DNA of 64,000 nt from Bin103 sp002238925 (lineage in GTDB: Bacteria > Spirochaetota > Spirochaetia > SZUA-6 > Bin103). The notes under the pieces were generated by a model. It had not been told where the DNA came from and searched no databases. It saw nothing but the letters and a program-made list of their open reading frames with translations. A program made the translations under genes and the position numbers. The stretch is from the NCBI GenBank assembly GCA_965208065.1, contig OZ242313.1, forward strand, positions 1,798,001 to 1,862,000. Direction: 5' to 3'. Shown piece by piece: positions 33,230 to 43,886 of the stretch. The stretch's first letter is position 1. Every line of letters begins with the position of its first letter.

Positions 33230-33568
33230 ATGACCAATCTGATCGAATTGCAGGACGGCAAGACCGAAGAGGGACCGGATGGCGTGTTCCGCACCACGTT
33301 GAGCTACGGCGCGGAGGCGATGCTGTGCCACTTCACGGCCAGGCAGGGCGCCACGATCCCGCTGCACAACCACCCGGCGGTGCAGAGCGGCTTCTGCATC
33401 AAGGGCAAGGTGCGCTTCCGGCGCGGCGAGGGCGACGACCAGTTCGTGGCCACCGCGGGAACCAGCTATTTCTTCGGTCCGAACGAGTTTCACGGCGCGG
33501 AGATGCTTGAGGACAGCGAATTCGTCGAGGTGTTCTCGCCGATGCGGCCGGAGTACGCGCCGTCGTAA
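33230..33568 (+). CDS. Small cupin-domain protein
   Basis: 112 residues forming one cupin barrel. Motif 1 is represented by IPLHNHPAVQSGFCIKGKVRF (HxH and the downstream Glu position replaced by Gln) and motif 2 by PNEFHGAEML. The two His of motif 1 and the His of motif 2 could bind a metal. The strong GGAGG ribosome site fixes the start. It lies 15 bases before queG in the same direction and may be co-transcribed. Function is unknown; single cupins range from isomerases to dioxygenases. Confidence 0.8.
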   Translation: MTNLIELQDGKTEEGPDGVFRTTLSYGAEAMLCHFTARQGATIPLHNHPAVQSGFCIKGKVRFRRGEGDDQFVATAGTSYFFGPNEFHGAEMLEDSEFVEVFSPMRPEYAPS

Positions 33569-33583
33569 CCGCGTTATCGGATT

Positions 33584-34935
<1,352 letters not shown>

Positions 34936-34939
<4 letters not shown>

Positions 34940-36405
34940 ACGAGGCGCCGACCGCGGTCTCCGATCCCGAGCAGGACACCATCGTCGCCATCGCCACGCC
35001 GCCCGGTACCGGCGCATTGGCGATCGTCCGGCTGAGCGGTCCCGGCGCACTGGCGGTGGCCGACGCGGTGTTTCGCGGGCGCGGTTCGCTGCGCGAGGCG
35101 GCATCCCACACCGCTCACTATGGCGACATCGTGCGCCCGCCCGCCGAAAGGCCGGATGGCGGCGAGGCGGCCGGCGAAGTCGTCGACGACGTGGTGGCCA
35201 CGGTGTTTCGCTCGCCGGCCAGCTACACCGGTGAGGACACGGTGGAGATTACCTGTCACGGCTCGGGCTTGGTGGCCGCGACCGTGGTGAGCGCGCTCCT
35301 GAACGAGGGCGCGCGCAGCGCGGAGCCCGGCGAGTTTACCCGCCGCGCCTTCCTGAACGGCAAGCTCGACCTGACCCAGGCCGAGGCGGTGGCCGAGGTG
35401 ATCCGGTCCGCCACCGCGGCATCGTTGCGCGGCGCACGCAATCGTTTGAGCGGCGCCCTGGGCGCACGCGTCTCGGCGTTGCGGCAGCAACTGCTGGACT
35501 GCGCCGCACACGTGGAACTGGCGCTGGACTTCGCCGAGGAGGACGTGGAATTGGCGCCGGCGGAACTGGTCGCAGCCGAGGTGCGGGGAGTGCGCACCGC
35601 CATCGCGGGGATGCTCGCCACCTTCCGCGCCGGGCGCATGCTGCGCGACGGCATCCACGTGGTGTTGGCCGGTCCGCCCAACGTGGGAAAGTCGTCGCTG
35701 CTGAACCGCTTGGCACAGGAGGCGCGTGCTTTGGTTACCGACGTACCGGGCACCACGCGCGACGTGATTCGCGAGGATTTGGATATCCACGGCGTGCCAG
35801 TGCGCCTGTACGACACGGCCGGGCTGCGGGTGACCGACGAGACCGTGGAGCGCCTGGGGGTGGAGCGCAGCATTGCCACGGCGGCGGACGCCGACCTGGT
35901 GCTGTTCGTTTGTGCCGCCGACGAGTCGTTTCCGAATGACGCGCTGTGCCAGGTGCGCACCGCCACCGCCGCCACCGGCATCCCGGTAGTGGTAATCGCC
36001 AACAAGTGCGATCTTGCCGATTGCCGTGACCTGCCGGGGCGCCGCGAGCCGCTCGACCCTTCGCCGGCTGCTGTTGCCGATGGCGCGCCGCCGTGCGAGC
36101 TGGCGGTGTCGGCGCGCACCGGAGCGCGGCTCGACGACCTGTGCGACCTGTTGCTGAAGCGCACCGTGGGGGCGGGCTACACTGAGCGCACGGCGCTGGT
36201 GGCCAGCGTTCGCCACCGCGACAGCTTGCAGCGCGCCGAGACCGCGCTGGCGCGCGCCGAGCAGGCCGCGGCGGCGGCGATTGGCGGCGAACTGGTAGCC
36301 GCCGACCTGCGCGACGCGGTCTCTCACCTGGAGGAGATTGTCGGCATCGTGGCCAGCGACGACGTGCTGAACCGAATCTTCGCCGAGTTCTGCATCGGCA
36401 AATAG
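34936..36405 (+). CDS. mnmE: tRNA uridine-5-carboxymethylaminomethyl modification GTPase
   Basis: MnmE acts with MnmG to modify U34 of tRNAs that read two-codon boxes. 489 residues: N-terminal folate-binding domain (TIVAIATPPGTGALAIVRLS, GEFTRRAFLNGKLDLTQAEA), an inserted Ras-like G domain with GPPNVGKSSL, TTRDVIRE, DTAGLR and NKCDL, and the C-terminal CIGK motif that is essential for modification. All key residues are present. It overlaps queG by ATGA, so two wobble-position tRNA-modification enzymes are coupled. mnmG is 7.5 kb away in the same direction. Confidence 0.97.
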
Positions 36406-36463
36406 CACCGCCCGTCTGCTGCGTTGCTCGGGCTGCTGATTCTCGCCGGCGCCCAGCCGCGGA

Positions 36464-36469
36464 TATACT
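36464..36469 (+). promoter_or_regulatory. -10 element directly before the repeat-protein gene
   Basis: TATACT ends seven bases before ATG 36477, exactly the distance from a -10 box to a transcription start. This predicts a leaderless transcript starting on or next to the start codon. There is no ribosome site. -35 not evident. Confidence 0.45.
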
Positions 36470-36476
36470 CGCGGCG

Positions 36477-37340
36477 ATGGACACGTCCGTGCCCCCCGCA
36501 CCCTCCGCAATCTGCGTTCGCGTGCCGGGGCGCGGGGCGACGGTTGCGATGGTTGCGACGGTGCTGCTGCTGTGTGCTGCCGCCGGGTTTGCGGACGGCA
36601 GCGAGGAGTTGGCCGACTACGAGCCGTCGCCCGAAGCGGTGCTGCTGCTGGCCGACTTCGAACGCTACTATCATGAAACGATCCTCGGCACGCCAACCCC
36701 GGAGCGGGTGGCCGCCGATACCGAGCGCTGGCTCGAGCGCGCCGAGGCGCTCGCGGACGATCCGCCCGCGCAGCACTACCTGCTGGCCTGGATCGAGTTC
36801 GAGGCGTTCAACCAGCTGTGGTGGAGCGCCGGCGAGGGCGCGCACCTGCCGCGCGCACACGACCACATTCGCCGTTTTGCCGAGTTGAAGGTTGCATTCG
36901 CCGCCGGGTACGCGCTGTACGGCGCGATTGTCGGCCAGATGATCGCCGTCAATCCGCTCAACGTGGTCGGCTACGCCGGCACGGCCGGGCAGGTAACCGA
37001 GACCGCGCTCGAGTTGGACCCCGCGAATCAGTTGGCGCGCCTGAATTACGGCATCGGGCTGCTGAATACCCCGCCCGCGTTCGGCGGCGACCCCGAGCGG
37101 GCGGTGGCAGAGATGCGCACGGCGTATGCCGGCGGCGACCTTGGCACCCGCGCCACCGCCGGCGTGTGGCTGGCGATTGCGTACGCCAAGCTCGGCCGCA
37201 CGGACGAGGCGGTACGGGTGGTCGAGGAGGTGATCGGACTCGCCTCCGGGTTTGCCCCGGCATTGGCCACCGCCGAAGCGCTGGAGCGCGGCATCGAGCC
37301 GCTGGAGTACTGGCGGCAGATTCGTGCCGCGCGCCGCTGA
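36477..37340 (+). CDS. Exported helical-repeat (TPR-like) protein
   Basis: 287 residues. After a basic N-terminus there is a signal-type hydrophobic segment (MVATVLLLCAAAGFADGS), so it is probably periplasmic. The rest is helical, with TPR-like units such as VTETALELDPANQLARLNYG, AVAEMRTAYAGGDLGTRATA and GRTDEAVRVVEEVIGLA. WLERAEALADDPPAQHYLLA is another. No enzymatic motif is visible. It follows mnmE after 71 bases but appears to have its own -10 element. The family is unrecognised; similar proteins serve as periplasmic scaffolds or binding-protein partners. Confidence 0.7.
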   Translation: MDTSVPPAPSAICVRVPGRGATVAMVATVLLLCAAAGFADGSEELADYEPSPEAVLLLADFERYYHETILGTPTPERVAADTERWLERAEALADDPPAQHYLLAWIEFEAFNQLWWSAGEGAHLPRAHDHIRRFAELKVAFAAGYALYGAIVGQMIAVNPLNVVGYAGTAGQVTETALELDPANQLARLNYGIGLLNTPPAFGGDPERAVAEMRTAYAGGDLGTRATAGVWLAIAYAKLGRTDEAVRVVEEVIGLASGFAPALATAEALERGIEPLEYWRQIRAARR

Positions 37341-37355
37341 CGGCAGCGCCGGGCT

Positions 37356-38360
37356 TCAGCCGCTGCCCTTGTACAGGAAACAGGAGGCGTAGTGGCCGTC
37401 TTCGCCCACCTCGTACAGCCGCGGCGGGCTCTGGTGGCACTCCTCCATGGCGTGCGGGCAGCGGCTGTAGAACTTGCAGCCGGCCTTGTCGCCCTTGCCG
37501 AGCTCCTCCTCCGCGGACACCTCTATGTCCTCCGACCACTTGAGGGCGGGATCGGGGTTGGGGACGGAACCGATCAGAAGCTGGGTGTAGGGGTGCTGCG
37601 GGTTGCCGATGACCCGGGTGGCATCGCCGGTTTCGGACACCGTGCCCTCGTACAGGATGAAGATGCGGTCGCTGATCTGGTAGGCGGTGGACAGGTCGTG
37701 GGTGATGTACAGGAAGCTGATGCCGAAATCGTCCTTCAGCTTGAGCATGATGTCGAGAATCATTGCCCGCAGCGAGGCGTCGATCATCGAAACCGGCTCG
37801 TCGGCCACGATCAGCCGCGGCTTGAGCAGGAACGCGCGCGCCACGATGAGCCGCTGGCGCTGGCCGCCTGACAACTGGTGCGGGTACTTGCCGAGGATCT
37901 CCCCTGGCCGCAGGCCCACCACTTCGAGTGCGTCGCCGATGATGCGCGCCTCGTCGGCCTTGCGCCGCGCCAGCTTGAATTCCGTAACCGCCATGTGAAA
38001 CAGGTGATCGACCCGGTAGAACGGGTTGAACGCGGCGTACGGATCCTGGAACACGGCCTGGCACTCGTGCCGGTACGACATCAGCTCCTTCTTCGACATC
38101 TTGTGGATGTTACGGCCCCGCCACAGGATCTCGCCCGAGGTGGGCTTGATGAAGTCCAGAATGAGGCGCGCGAGCGTGGTCTTGCCGCTGCCCGATTCGC
38201 CGGCGATTGCCGTGATCTTCGGCTCGTCGTCATACAGCGTGAGGGAGAAATCGTCGAGCGCAATCGTTTCGTGCTGCCGGCCGATGCCGCCGCGGCCGAA
38301 CACCTTCCTCACGTTCTTCACTTCCAGCAGCCGGTTGCTCATTCTGGTCGGTTCACTCAT
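37356..38360 (-). CDS. Oligopeptide-type ABC transporter ATPase (DppF/OppF-like)
   Basis: 334 residues. Walker A is GESGSGKTT, the signature LSGGQRQRLIVARAFLL, Walker B LIVADEPVSMID, and the switch His YITHDLSTAY. The C-terminus has the OppD/F-type iron-sulfur or zinc-like cysteine region (GCKFYSRCPHAMEECHQSPP). It overlaps the DppD-like gene by four bases (ATGA). It is the last gene of the leftward operon and pairs with DppD as a heterodimeric ATPase. Confidence 0.93.
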   Translation of the reverse strand: MSEPTRMSNRLLEVKNVRKVFGRGGIGRQHETIALDDFSLTLYDDEPKITAIAGESGSGKTTLARLILDFIKPTSGEILWRGRNIHKMSKKELMSYRHECQAVFQDPYAAFNPFYRVDHLFHMAVTEFKLARRKADEARIIGDALEVVGLRPGEILGKYPHQLSGGQRQRLIVARAFLLKPRLIVADEPVSMIDASLRAMILDIMLKLKDDFGISFLYITHDLSTAYQISDRIFILYEGTVSETGDATRVIGNPQHPYTQLLIGSVPNPDPALKWSEDIEVSAEEELGKGDKAGCKFYSRCPHAMEECHQSPPRLYEVGEDGHYASCFLYKGSG

Positions 38361-39316
38361 TCGTACAGGTGGCAGGCGACCATGCGCCCCGGCCTGACCT
38401 CGCGGTATTGCGGCACTTCCGCCCGGCAGCGCTCGGTGGCGTGCGGGCAGCGCGGATGAAAGATGCACCCCGGCGGCGGCGCCAGCAGGGTGGGCGGCAA
38501 CCCCGGTATGCCCTCCAGTGGTTTCTTCTCCTTTACCGAAGGCACCGAACCGATCAGGAGCTGGGTATACGGATGCAGGGGATCCTTGTAGATATCCTCG
38601 GCCGGACTCACCTCGGCCACCTTGCCGGCGTACATCACCGCCAGACGGTCCACCAGTTGCGCCAGCAGCCCCATGTCGTGACCGATAATAACCAGCGCCG
38701 CGCCGAGCCGTTCCTGCACCTTGATCAGGGTCTGCGTGACCACGCGCTGCACCACCACGTCGAGTGCGCTGGTCGGCTCGTCGGCGATAATCACCTGCGG
38801 CTGCAGGATAATCGCCATGGCAATGCACACGCGCTGCTTCATGCCGCCGGAGAGCTCGTGCGGATACATGTTGTACACGCGCGCCGGCAAGCCGACCATG
38901 CCGAGCATCTCGATGATCTTCGCCTTCGCTTCCGCACGCGCCACGGAATCACCATGGGCGGTAACCGCGTCCGTAATCTGGCTGCCGATCTTGACTACCG
39001 GGTTGAGCGAGTTCATCGACCCCTGCGGAATCAACGAAATCCGACTCCAGCGCACCGACCGCATCTGTTCGTCGTTCAGGTCTAGCAGGTTGTCGCCATC
39101 CAGCAGAATACGGCCCTGCTCGACGGAGCCGGGCGGCTTGATCAGGCGCAGCAGCGTCATCGCCGTGGTCGACTTTCCGCAGCCCGACTCGCCGACAATG
39201 CCGAATCGCTCGCCCTTCTTTACTTCGAGGTCGATGCCGTCGACCGCCTTGACCGGCCCGCGATCGGTCCAGTACCAGACCTTGAGATCCTCCACCTTGA
39301 GGGCAAGTTCGGTCAT
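38357..39316 (-). CDS. Oligopeptide-type ABC transporter ATPase (DppD/OppD-like)
   Basis: 319 residues with Walker A GESGCGKSTT, signature LSGGMKQRVCIAMAI, Walker B VIIADEPTSALD, and the switch His IIGHDMGLLAQL. The C-terminal oligopeptide-transporter tail has PPGCIFHPRCPHATERC. It overlaps the DppC-like gene and the DppF-like gene by four bases each. Energises import with its DppF-like partner. Confidence 0.93.
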   Translation of the reverse strand: MTELALKVEDLKVWYWTDRGPVKAVDGIDLEVKKGERFGIVGESGCGKSTTAMTLLRLIKPPGSVEQGRILLDGDNLLDLNDEQMRSVRWSRISLIPQGSMNSLNPVVKIGSQITDAVTAHGDSVARAEAKAKIIEMLGMVGLPARVYNMYPHELSGGMKQRVCIAMAIILQPQVIIADEPTSALDVVVQRVVTQTLIKVQERLGAALVIIGHDMGLLAQLVDRLAVMYAGKVAEVSPAEDIYKDPLHPYTQLLIGSVPSVKEKKPLEGIPGLPPTLLAPPPGCIFHPRCPHATERCRAEVPQYREVRPGRMVACHLYE

Positions 39317-40197
39317 GCCGGCGTGCTCCCTCCCTTGCGCACCCTGGGGTTGTACACCTCGTCGAGGCCGATGTTGATCAACTGCAGGCCGATGAAGATC
39401 AGCACCAGGATAATCATCGGCGGCAACACCCACCATAATATCCCCCGGATCATCGCCCCCCGCCACATCGCCCAGTACACCATGACACCGAGCGTGGTGG
39501 TATTCTGCGGCCCCAGTCCGAGAATTTCCAGGAATACCTCGGCCAGGATCGCCCCGGAGACGGAATTCGCGAAGGTGGTGCCCACGTACGGCAGCATGTT
39601 GGGCAGGATTTCCCGGAACACGATCTTCATGTCGCTCATCCCCGACAGCTTGGCCAGGTTGATGAACTCGCGCTTGCGCAGGCTGAGCACCTGCGAGCGG
39701 AAGGTGCGGGCCGGGAATGGCCAGGCGAATACGGCCAGGATCAGGACCAGCGCGGGAATGGTAAGAAACCTGACGTAGGATGACAGCACCACGAGCAGGG
39801 GAATGGTCGGTATGACCAGGAACACGTCGGTCACGCTGCGCAGCGAGTCGTCCACCAGGCCGCCGCGATAGCCGCTGAATATGCCCACCGACAATCCGAC
39901 CACCAGGCCCACCAGCCCGGTAAAGAAGCCGATGATCAGCGACTGCCGGACCGCGTGCACCAACTGGTCGAAGACATCGCGCCCGAGCGTGTCGGTGCCG
40001 AGCAGGTTCTGGAACGAGGGCGGCAGGTCGGGCCCGTGCAGGCCGATCGATGCGACGTCGTAGGGAGCGAGCAGATCGGCGATCACGGCGATCAGGACGA
40101 GCACGAATATGATCACGAAGCCGGTGGTCAGCTTGGCGTTGCGGCGGAACACGAAGTTGAAGACTTCCTTAGCGGAAGAAGCGAGAGACGCCGTCAT
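39313..40197 (-). CDS. Oligopeptide-type ABC permease (DppC/OppC-like)
   Basis: 294 residues with six helices. LLGTDTLGRDVFDQLVHAVR is the OppC-family signature after the first periplasmic stretch, and the EAA loop is FINLAKLSGMSDMKIVFREI. The usual C-terminal DPR is replaced by DEVYNPRVRKG. Starts two bases after the DppB-like stop. It forms the channel with the DppB-like protein. Confidence 0.92.
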   Translation of the reverse strand: MTASLASSAKEVFNFVFRRNAKLTTGFVIIFVLVLIAVIADLLAPYDVASIGLHGPDLPPSFQNLLGTDTLGRDVFDQLVHAVRQSLIIGFFTGLVGLVVGLSVGIFSGYRGGLVDDSLRSVTDVFLVIPTIPLLVVLSSYVRFLTIPALVLILAVFAWPFPARTFRSQVLSLRKREFINLAKLSGMSDMKIVFREILPNMLPYVGTTFANSVSGAILAEVFLEILGLGPQNTTTLGVMVYWAMWRGAMIRGILWWVLPPMIILVLIFIGLQLINIGLDEVYNPRVRKGGSTPA

Positions 40198-40199
40198 GG

Positions 40200-41207
40200 T
40201 CAGTCACCTCCATGGCTGATGCGCGGATCGATAAACGGATACAGGATCTCCAGGATGAGGTTGGCGGTCAGCACCGACAGGATGGTGAGCAGCAAAATGC
40301 CCTGCAGGAGGTTGTAGTCGAGGTTGCCGATCGCCGACAGGAGCAGTGCCCCGAGACCTGGATAGTTGAAGATGGTCTCGGTCAGTATGGAGCCGTTCAT
40401 GACGAATCCGAGCGCGATTCCGAATGCTGCTACCTGCGGCAGGAGGGCATTCCTGAGCGCGTACTTGTTCAGAATGACCTGCCGTTTCAGGCCCTTGGCC
40501 TCGGCCAGCAGGATGTAGTCTTCGCCAAGCGTGGAGAGGATCATGGAGCGCATGGTGATAACCCAGAAACCGACCGAGGCGATCACGATCGACAGCGCCG
40601 GGAGAGTCGCATGGTAGAGGATGTCCCACACCATCCGCATGCCTTCCGGGCGGCCGCCGATGAGGCTGAAACCACCGGAAGATGGGAAAATGGACAGGTT
40701 GTAGGAGAAGAAGAAGACGAGCAGCAAGGCAACAAAGTAATAGGGAATCTGGTTGAGCGAGAGACTGACCACCACAAGCGCCGAATTCACCTTCGAATCG
40801 CGGCGCCAGCCGACCATCGCGCCGAGCAGGTTGCCGAGCACCCAGCTGATCACGGTGGCCACCAGGAGCAGCCCCATGGTCCACGGCAGAGCGGTTACCA
40901 ACAGCTCCTGCACGGTAGTGGGAAATGCCATGATCGACGGTCCGAGGTCGCCGCGCAGCAGGCTCCACAAGTAGCGGAAGTATTGCTCCATCCAGGTGCC
41001 GTTCAGACCGAACTGCTCCTTGTACGCGGCCACGATCTCGGCGCCGCCGGAGACTACCTCGCCGTGCTGAGCCATCTGGTCGATGAGCGCCGAGATGGGG
41101 TCGCCCGGTATCAGCCGCGGAATGAAGAAGTTCGCGGTAATCGCGATCATTACCGTCAATAGATACGCTATCAACCGCCGCGCGATGTAGGTCACAAGAC
41201 CGGGCAT
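40200..41207 (-). CDS. Oligopeptide-type ABC permease (DppB/OppB-like)
   Basis: 335 residues. It starts with a basic stretch and YIARRLIAYLLTVMIAITAN, then FFIPRLIPGDPIS, the DppB hallmark (R-x-x-P-G-D-P). The EAA loop is YILLAEAKGLKRQVILNKYALRNALLP and the C-terminus ends LYPFIDPRI, as in DppB proteins. AAGGAG precedes ATG 41207 by seven bases, a strong site just after the intercistronic hairpin. First permease of the operon. Confidence 0.93.
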   Translation of the reverse strand: MPGLVTYIARRLIAYLLTVMIAITANFFIPRLIPGDPISALIDQMAQHGEVVSGGAEIVAAYKEQFGLNGTWMEQYFRYLWSLLRGDLGPSIMAFPTTVQELLVTALPWTMGLLLVATVISWVLGNLLGAMVGWRRDSKVNSALVVVSLSLNQIPYYFVALLLVFFFSYNLSIFPSSGGFSLIGGRPEGMRMVWDILYHATLPALSIVIASVGFWVITMRSMILSTLGEDYILLAEAKGLKRQVILNKYALRNALLPQVAAFGIALGFVMNGSILTETIFNYPGLGALLLSAIGNLDYNLLQGILLLTILSVLTANLILEILYPFIDPRISHGGD

Positions 41208-41235
41208 GGATACTCCTTCCGCGGGTACAAGGTCT

Positions 41236-41275
41236 CCCCCTCTCCCGGAGGCAGGATGTGCCCGGGGAGAGGGGG
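41236..41275 (-). terminator. Intercistronic stem-loop between binding-protein and permease genes
   Basis: CCCCCTCTCCC (41236-41246) faces a run GGGGAGAGGGGG (41264-41275), giving an 11-bp stem with a small bulge. It lies between the binding-protein stop (41310) and the permease start (41207). No U tract follows on the leftward strand. Such stem-loops after a binding-protein gene usually block 3' exonucleases, so the binding protein is made in excess over the permeases. Confidence 0.55.
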
Positions 41276-41309
41276 AATAAAGAAACGAATGGCCGTTGTA
41301 CTTGCCGGC

Positions 41310-43016
41310 TTACTGGGGCTCGACGTTCAGCAATGTGAACAGGAAGTGCGGCCACCAGTGAAACGGCGTAATGTACGGATCTTCCTCGCTCGGGAAGCCC
41401 TTCCAATGCAGAGTGTCGTAGGTATTCGAGGTAACCGTCTGCAGGGTACCGATCACCGGCAGGTCCCGCATGTAGATTTCCTGCGCCTGCGCGAGCACCT
41501 CGTCGGCGCGAGGATCGTCGGGGAGCAGTCCGGTCAGCTCGTCCAGGAGCGCGTCGTACTCGGGGTTCTGGTAGCGAATGCGGTTCTGGTCGGCGGATTC
41601 GCCTTCCGGCAGGGCATACTTGCTGTGGAAGCCTTCCAGCCAGGCGTACGGATCCCAGGCCTGACCGAGTCCTTCGGCGCACGCCCAAGCCACGTTCATG
41701 TCGTAGTCGTTGCGCCGCCATGCCTCACCGTGAGGCGCCGGTTCCAGCACCTTCCACGATGCATCGACGCCGATTGCCTTGAGATCCTCGCTGATGCTCT
41801 GCGCCATCTCGCGGTGACCGCTCCAGGGCGGAGAAATGATCACCCAGGAGAGCCGGATGCCGTCCGGAGAAACGTAGATGCCGTCGCGCCCCTTCTCGAA
41901 GCCGAGGTCCTCCAGGATCGCGACCGCCCTGTCGGGATCGTACTCTTCGGTGTTGTACTTCTCCAGCATCTCCTTCCAGTCTTCCAGGTAGGGAGTGATG
42001 GTTCCGTAGTACGGATAGGGCAGCTTGGAAGTGCGCGTGACCCCTTCGAAGGCGGCGAAGTTCAGCTTGTTCTTGTTGATGGCGTAGGAAACCGCCCAGC
42101 GTACTTCAGCCTGGTCCAGCGGCGGCCGCTGGATGTTGAACCAGAGTGCCCGCGTGCACGGGTCGAGCGCCACCCAGAGGTCTATGGTGTCGTTCCGCTT
42201 CACGACCGTCTCGTACTGTGACTTGGTGAAGCCGGACCACACGTCCATGCGGCTCTCGATCTGCTCGATCATCATCTTTTCGGCCGGACCGGGTCCGGTG
42301 ACCAGCAGGAACTTGGCGCCCGGGAACTCGCCCATCACGTCCTTGGCCCAATAGTCGTCGCGGCGCTCCCAGGAAACCGCCTCGGCGCTCGTATCGACCA
42401 GCTTGTAGGGGCCGGTCCACACCGGGTCGGGCCAGTTCTTGAAGGTGGTGGGGTCTTCCTGTGACCAGATATGCTCAGGCACGATCGGCGGCACCCAGAG
42501 GCCGATCAGGAAGCTGTAATGCGCCCTGGTGTGGGGCTCTTTCAGCTGGATGAATACGGTGTGGGAATCTTCCGCCCGCACTTCTGTCATCCACTCCCTG
42601 ATCCACACCGACCAGCGCAGCGTGGGAGCATTTTCCTTCAGCATGTTGTAGGTAAATACGACGTCGTCGGCGTTGAACTCCTCTCCGTCACTCCACTTGA
42701 CGCCCTCGCGCAACTTGATGGTGATGGAGTCGTGGTTGGGTCCGTACTCGAACGAGGTGCCGAGCCAGGGTTCGATTTTGCCCTGGTACAGGTTCATGTA
42801 GAAGAGATTCTCCGCCATCCACCAGTTGCCGGTCTCACCACGGTGTCCGGCCAGGTATGGATTGTAGAGCTCGGGCGCGCCGAATTTGCGGCCGGCTCTC
42901 ACGATGAGGGTATCTTCGCGCGGCATGTTCTGAGCCACTACCGGCTCTGCCAAGATGGCAAGCGCGAATACTGCGAGCACAGAATGCGCCAACATTCTGG
43001 TTCGTTTCAAAGACAA
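41310..43016 (-). CDS. Oligopeptide-type ABC substrate-binding protein
   Basis: A family-5 extracellular binding protein of 568 residues. Signal peptide (RMLAHSVLAVFALAILAEPV) with AQ cleavage site, then typical DppA/OppA motifs: ITIKLREGVKWSDGEEFNAD, DDVVFTYNMLKE, GTGPYKLV-like VWTGPYKLVDT, and RWAVSYAINKNKL. I place the start at TTG 43016 because AGGAG lies seven bases ahead (complement 43024-43028) and the next ATG (42995) would cut into the signal peptide region without a ribosome site. The substrate may be a peptide or another small solute; the family also carries sugars and nickel. First gene of the operon. Confidence 0.9.
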   Translation of the reverse strand: MSLKRTRMLAHSVLAVFALAILAEPVVAQNMPREDTLIVRAGRKFGAPELYNPYLAGHRGETGNWWMAENLFYMNLYQGKIEPWLGTSFEYGPNHDSITIKLREGVKWSDGEEFNADDVVFTYNMLKENAPTLRWSVWIREWMTEVRAEDSHTVFIQLKEPHTRAHYSFLIGLWVPPIVPEHIWSQEDPTTFKNWPDPVWTGPYKLVDTSAEAVSWERRDDYWAKDVMGEFPGAKFLLVTGPGPAEKMMIEQIESRMDVWSGFTKSQYETVVKRNDTIDLWVALDPCTRALWFNIQRPPLDQAEVRWAVSYAINKNKLNFAAFEGVTRTSKLPYPYYGTITPYLEDWKEMLEKYNTEEYDPDRAVAILEDLGFEKGRDGIYVSPDGIRLSWVIISPPWSGHREMAQSISEDLKAIGVDASWKVLEPAPHGEAWRRNDYDMNVAWACAEGLGQAWDPYAWLEGFHSKYALPEGESADQNRIRYQNPEYDALLDELTGLLPDDPRADEVLAQAQEIYMRDLPVIGTLQTVTSNTYDTLHWKGFPSEEDPYITPFHWWPHFLFTLLNVEPQ

Positions 43017-43175
43017 TGCTGTACTCCTGTGAGTGTTTTTGAGTTGGTTCGATACGATTGCGGTTCGGATTGAGCAGAAATGGGAAAACCGCATACTGTC
43101 ACCCTGGTCTGTCGAGTCGATTCTATCCCCCTTGTTGTGCAAGTGTGTACGTGCGGCGTAAACGAGGGTCTTGTG

Positions 43176-43181
43176 TATAGT
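43176..43181 (+). promoter_or_regulatory. -10-like element before the FNR-like gene
   Basis: TATAGT lies 38 bases before ATG 43220, with the likely start near 43188. A short three-codon-type upstream frame (ATG 43189) ends just before the gene in another frame. There is no obvious -35. Confidence 0.35.
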
Positions 43182-43219
43182 ATCTGGCATGGCCGTGTCA
43201 ATACGGAATCGGGGGCGGG

Positions 43220-43876
43220 ATGGCTGAGCATCGTCTCCTGGGCGTGCGCTGGCTGAGTCCGTCCGCGTACGTGCTGCGGTTGGAGCGGGGCGCATTGCAG
43301 TTCGAGCCGGGGCAGTACGTGACGCTCGGCGTTGCCGGCAGCACGGCGCGGCGCGAGTATTCGATTTACTCGGGGTGCGGGGACCCGCACCTGGAGGTGT
43401 TGATCAAGCAGGTGGAGGGCGGCTCGGTGTCGCACCAGCTCGCCCGCCTGCCGGCCGGCGCGCTGCTGGAGTGCGACGGGCCGTTCGGGTACTTCACCAT
43501 CCCGCCGGCGCGGCGCGCCGAACCGCTGCTGTTCATCGCCTCCGGCACCGGCATCGCGCCGTTCCGCAGCTTGGTCCGCAGCCGTCCGAGCATGAACTAT
43601 CGGCTGCTGCATGGCGTCAGGAATGCGGCCGAACGCTACGACAGCGCGCAGTACCCGGCGGATCGCTACCTGGCGTGCCTGAGCCGGGTGGCCGCCGCGG
43701 ACGCTCCTCCGGGCAGCTACCGCGGCCGGGTGACCGATTATTTGCGCGGCCACCCGGCGGCGCCGGGAACCGCCTGCTACCTGTGCGGCAACAGCGAGAT
43801 GATCTTCGCGGCGTTCGACATTCTCAAGAAACAGGGCATTCCCGGCGCCGATCTGTTTGCCGAGGTGTATTTTTGA
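43220..43876 (+). CDS. FAD/NAD(P)-binding oxidoreductase, ferredoxin-NADP reductase family
   Basis: 218 residues. It has the FAD-binding RREYSIYSG (RxYS), GPFGYFTIP, the nucleotide motif IASGTGIAPFRSL, and CYLCGNSEMIFAAFDILKK with the conserved Cys-Gly-Asn and a C-terminal aromatic (VYF). This is a complete but small FNR-like fold, close to bacterial Fpr proteins in pattern. It would exchange electrons between NAD(P)H and a ferredoxin or flavodoxin. It lies 10 bases before mnmG, probably in the same transcript. Exact partner unknown. Confidence 0.85.
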   Translation: MAEHRLLGVRWLSPSAYVLRLERGALQFEPGQYVTLGVAGSTARREYSIYSGCGDPHLEVLIKQVEGGSVSHQLARLPAGALLECDGPFGYFTIPPARRAEPLLFIASGTGIAPFRSLVRSRPSMNYRLLHGVRNAAERYDSAQYPADRYLACLSRVAAADAPPGSYRGRVTDYLRGHPAAPGTACYLCGNSEMIFAAFDILKKQGIPGADLFAEVYF

Positions 43877-43886
43877 CCCGCACCCG

